Assembly (NCBI GenBank): GCA_017475805.1
Contig: JAFVEW010000307.1
Location: 1 to 5,654 of the forward strand
From: Synergistaceae bacterium
Lineage (GTDB): Bacteria; Synergistota; Synergistia; Synergistales; Aminobacteriaceae
Reading direction: 5' to 3'
Length of the DNA: 5,654 nt
This document shows positions 5,457 through 5,654 of the stretch, piece after piece. Position 1 is the first letter of the stretch. Every line of letters starts with the position of its first letter. The notes beneath the pieces were generated by a model. That model did not search any database and was not told the DNA's origin. It saw only the letters and a list, made by a program, of their open reading frames with translations. Made by a program: the position numbers and the translations under genes.

Positions 5457-5654
5457 ATGGCGAACGAAAATATTTTCGCGGCAGTGCAGGAAAAATATAC
5501 TGTCAAAGAAATTGCCGAAAGTTTAGGCATAAGGCTTCATCGGGTCGGCTCGGATTATAGGGCGAACTCCATTTTTGGAGACGGCAGCGAAGGCAGAAAC
5601 GCATTCGCGATTTATCCTATTGAGAACCGCTGGTACGACTTCAGGGATCACAGA
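5457..5654 (+). CDS. Primase-like replication protein, N-terminal fragment (runs off window)
   Basis: Sixty-six residues are visible, starting at an ATG with a strong ribosome site, and the frame is open to the window end. The pattern (YTVKEIAESLGI near 14-25, then RVGSDYRANSIF, a Gly-rich loop, AIYP and NRWYDF) resembles the start of phage and plasmid primases, where a CHC2-like fold precedes a TOPRIM domain. In cellular DnaG this region carries Cys/His zinc ligands; the visible part has no cysteine, as in the degenerate versions common on mobile elements. If correct, the protein would make primers for replication of the element or for second-strand synthesis after transfer. The catalytic domain lies outside the window, so function rests on N-terminal similarity alone. 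The structured region and putative antisense RNA just upstream suggest post-transcriptional control. A fused primase-helicase or another DNA-binding protein with the same N-terminal fold is possible. Confidence 0.7.
   Translation, partial: MANENIFAAVQEKYTVKEIAESLGIRLHRVGSDYRANSIFGDGSEGRNAFAIYPIENRWYDFRDHR

Noticed and set aside
5303..5530. Minus-strand 75-codon frame rich in Phe and Leu
   Set aside because: It is the reverse of A-rich non-coding DNA and overlaps the ribosome site and start of the primase-like gene. It has no ribosome site, and its hydrophobicity is explained by poly-T codons.

Overview
This window is part of the backbone of a conjugative mobile element, either an integrative conjugative element or a plasmid. 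All five protein genes I can support are on the + strand. I cannot name the host. The DNA is moderately AT-rich, and the strong purine-rich Shine-Dalgarno sequences (AAGGAG, AGGAGG, AAGGAGG) suit a low-to-mid-GC anaerobe such as a Bacillota or Synergistota member. That is a guess from style, because no rRNA, tRNA or housekeeping gene is present.

Layout. (1) 2-2155 is the C-terminal part of a very large SNF2-type helicase of the methylase-helicase (phage P1 DarB-like) kind. Its N-terminus lies outside the window, and it carries an added acidic linker and a KfrB-like C-terminal domain. (2) 2178-2912 is an unrecognised 244-residue protein that ends in a diverged copy of the same KfrB-like domain. 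(3) 2914-4818 is a complete RP4-type TraG/VirD4 coupling protein, the ATPase that brings DNA to the type IV secretion channel. These three genes are packed 22 nt and 1 nt apart, which suggests one operon. (4) 4893-5168 is a small, strikingly AT-rich Cro/C1-type HTH regulator with its own extended -10 promoter. (5) 5169-5456 is a 288-nt non-coding stretch full of dyad symmetry. (6) 5457 to the window end is the N-terminus of a primase-like replication protein.

Most interesting point. The non-coding stretch before the primase-like gene reads, on the minus strand, as a compact small-RNA gene. It has an extended -10 promoter (TGTTATACT), an 8-bp hairpin, then a 10-bp hairpin with a U3 bulge followed directly by U7, which has the form of an intrinsic terminator. 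This would be an RNA of about 95 nt, antisense to any transcript that runs from the HTH gene into the primase-like gene. The layout resembles antisense control of plasmid replication genes. A 9-bp inverted repeat flanks the RNA's putative promoter and could be an operator for the neighbouring HTH protein. All of this is inferred from sequence patterns alone.

Working model (inference): the helicase/KfrB-like proteins and TraG process, protect and export the element's DNA. The HTH protein and the putative antisense RNA would set when the replication/primase module is expressed.
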